A DNA stretch of 6,617 bases, taken from Pelagibacteraceae bacterium (GTDB lineage Bacteria; Pseudomonadota; Alphaproteobacteria; Pelagibacterales; Pelagibacteraceae). The stretch is taken from the NCBI GenBank assembly GCA_008638025.1, contig VTPF01000037.1, positions 1 to 6,617 of the forward strand, read 5' to 3'. The notes beneath the pieces are model-generated. The model was not told the origin of the DNA, made no database searches, and saw nothing but the letters and a program-made list of their open reading frames with translations. A program made the translations under genes and the position numbers. Each line of letters begins with the position of its first letter. Positions within the stretch are counted from its first letter, which is position 1. Of the stretch, positions 6,228 through 6,617 are shown piece after piece.

Positions 6228-6260
6228 TGATTGAATGACTAACAACGAAAGGTACTATTT
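6150..6260 (+). promoter_or_regulatory. metY 5' leader, candidate SAM-responsive riboswitch (class unconfirmed)
   Basis: A long leader in front of metY is the expected place for a SAM riboswitch: SAM-II and SAM-V elements are known upstream of methionine genes in alphaproteobacteria and SAR11. Visible structure includes CTTAG(GCG)CTAAG at 6164-6176, a 5-pair hairpin whose CTAAG arm can instead pair with CTTGG at 6214-6218 (one G-U pair), giving two exclusive folds. ATTTT/AAAAT (6182-6186 with 6191-6195) forms a second small stem. AAATAG (6208-6213) can pair with CTATTT (6255-6260) directly before the start codon, and GTTG (6226-6229) with CAAC (6243-6246) just before the ribosome site. These could mask translation initiation. 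I cannot match the conserved SAM-II core by eye, so the ligand is inferred from the gene controlled. Confidence 0.45.
6247..6252 (+). promoter_or_regulatory. Ribosome binding site of metY
   Basis: GAAAGG lies 8 bases before the ATG at 6261. It is one of the few good Shine-Dalgarno sites in the window; most of the other genes here show none. It supports this ATG as the metY start and is flanked by bases able to pair within the leader, so it is a plausible point of translational control. Confidence 0.6.
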
Positions 6261-6617
6261 ATGACCACATCAAGTAAAAATCCAGAAACAATAGCTCTCC
6301 ATGGGGGGTCTTGGAGAAGAGATGAAAGCTCCACTTCGGTTGCAGTTCCAATACACCAAACCACTTCTTATCAATTTAATTCAGCAGAGCATGCTGCAAA
6401 TTTATTTGGACTAAAAGAATTTGGAAATATTTATACGAGAATTATGAATCCAACTACCAACGTTTTAGAAGAACGCGTTGCCGCTTTAGAAGGAGGACTT
6501 GCTGCAGTTTGTGTAAGCTCCGGACAAGCAGCATCAGCTTTTGTTGTTCAAAATTTATGCAATACAGGTGATAATTTTGTGGCTTCAACTGATTTATATG
6601 GAGGTACTGTAAATTTA
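6261..6617 (+). CDS. metY: O-acetylhomoserine sulfhydrylase (MetY), N-terminal part
   Basis: The frame is open from ATG 6261 to the window end, giving 119 residues of an enzyme normally about 430 long. It belongs to the PLP-dependent Cys/Met metabolism family and makes homocysteine from O-acetylhomoserine and sulfide (or methionine from methanethiol) in the cytoplasm. Typical MetY blocks are ETIALHGG (9-16), VAVPIHQTTSYQFNSAEHAA (27-46), NIYTRIMNPTTNVLEERVAALEGG (56-79; Y58 and R60 normally bind the PLP phosphate of the neighbouring subunit), SSGQAA (86-91) and STDLYGGT (109-116, with the PLP-stacking Tyr). The FxxxEHAANLFxLKE segment separates MetY from MetB and MetC. The catalytic lysine lies beyond the window. 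A promoter, a long leader and a good ribosome site precede it. Codons such as CGC, GCC and CTC are more frequent here than in the neighbours, as expected for a well-expressed gene. Confidence 0.95.
   Translation, partial: MTTSSKNPETIALHGGSWRRDESSTSVAVPIHQTTSYQFNSAEHAANLFGLKEFGNIYTRIMNPTTNVLEERVAALEGGLAAVCVSSGQAASAFVVQNLCNTGDNFVASTDLYGGTVNL

Noticed and set aside
1..6617. tRNA, rRNA, CRISPR array, insertion sequence or prophage
   Set aside because: No cloverleaf-like element, regularly spaced repeats, transposase or integrase motifs, or terminal inverted repeats were seen.

Overview
The window is very AT-rich, with long A and T homopolymer runs, and its genes are packed almost without spacers. 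Protein content is Gram-negative: an outer-membrane secretion barrel, a lipoprotein, a periplasmic binding protein and a MetY of proteobacterial type. Together these suggest a streamlined marine alphaproteobacterium of the SAR11/Pelagibacterales kind. This placement is inferred from composition and gene style, not from a marker gene.

Layout. (1) 1-404 (+) is the C-terminal end of a TpsB/FhaC-type outer-membrane transporter. It meets, tail to tail with a 4-base overlap, (2) 401-1612 (-), an L-2-hydroxyglutarate dehydrogenase/oxidase (lhgO). (3) After a 23-base divergent gap, a compact + strand operon runs from 1636 to 4500: rhodanese-domain protein, small lipoprotein with a BamE-like pattern, GLYK/Tda10-type P-loop kinase, and MATE efflux protein. 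The junctions are a 10-base overlap, 0 bases and 1 base; the later genes start with GTG and TTG. (4) The MATE gene meets, again with a 4-base stop-stop overlap, a - strand pair: a PheC-like family 3 solute-binding protein (5269-6036) followed by a polar amino acid ABC permease (4497-5228). No ATPase gene lies beside them. (5) A 224-base divergent intergenic region holds a good + strand promoter and a leader of about 110 bases with an imperfect internal duplication and alternative hairpins. It leads into (6) metY, O-acetylhomoserine sulfhydrylase, truncated by the window end at 6617.

How the genes relate. The SBP and permease form one uptake unit for an amino-acid-like or aromatic acid solute. 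metY makes homocysteine from sulfide and O-acetylhomoserine, and its leader is the best candidate here for a regulatory RNA, since SAM-II/SAM-V riboswitches are known to control methionine-synthesis genes in such bacteria. The aptamer class could not be confirmed by eye. The rhodanese-to-MATE operon has no obvious single pathway; its genes look coupled by translation rather than by function. The most distinctive observations are the duplicated and switch-like metY leader, the lipobox at the N-terminus of the permease, the PheC-like binding protein that keeps an apparently catalytic Glu, and the near-leaderless divergent promoters at 1613-1635.
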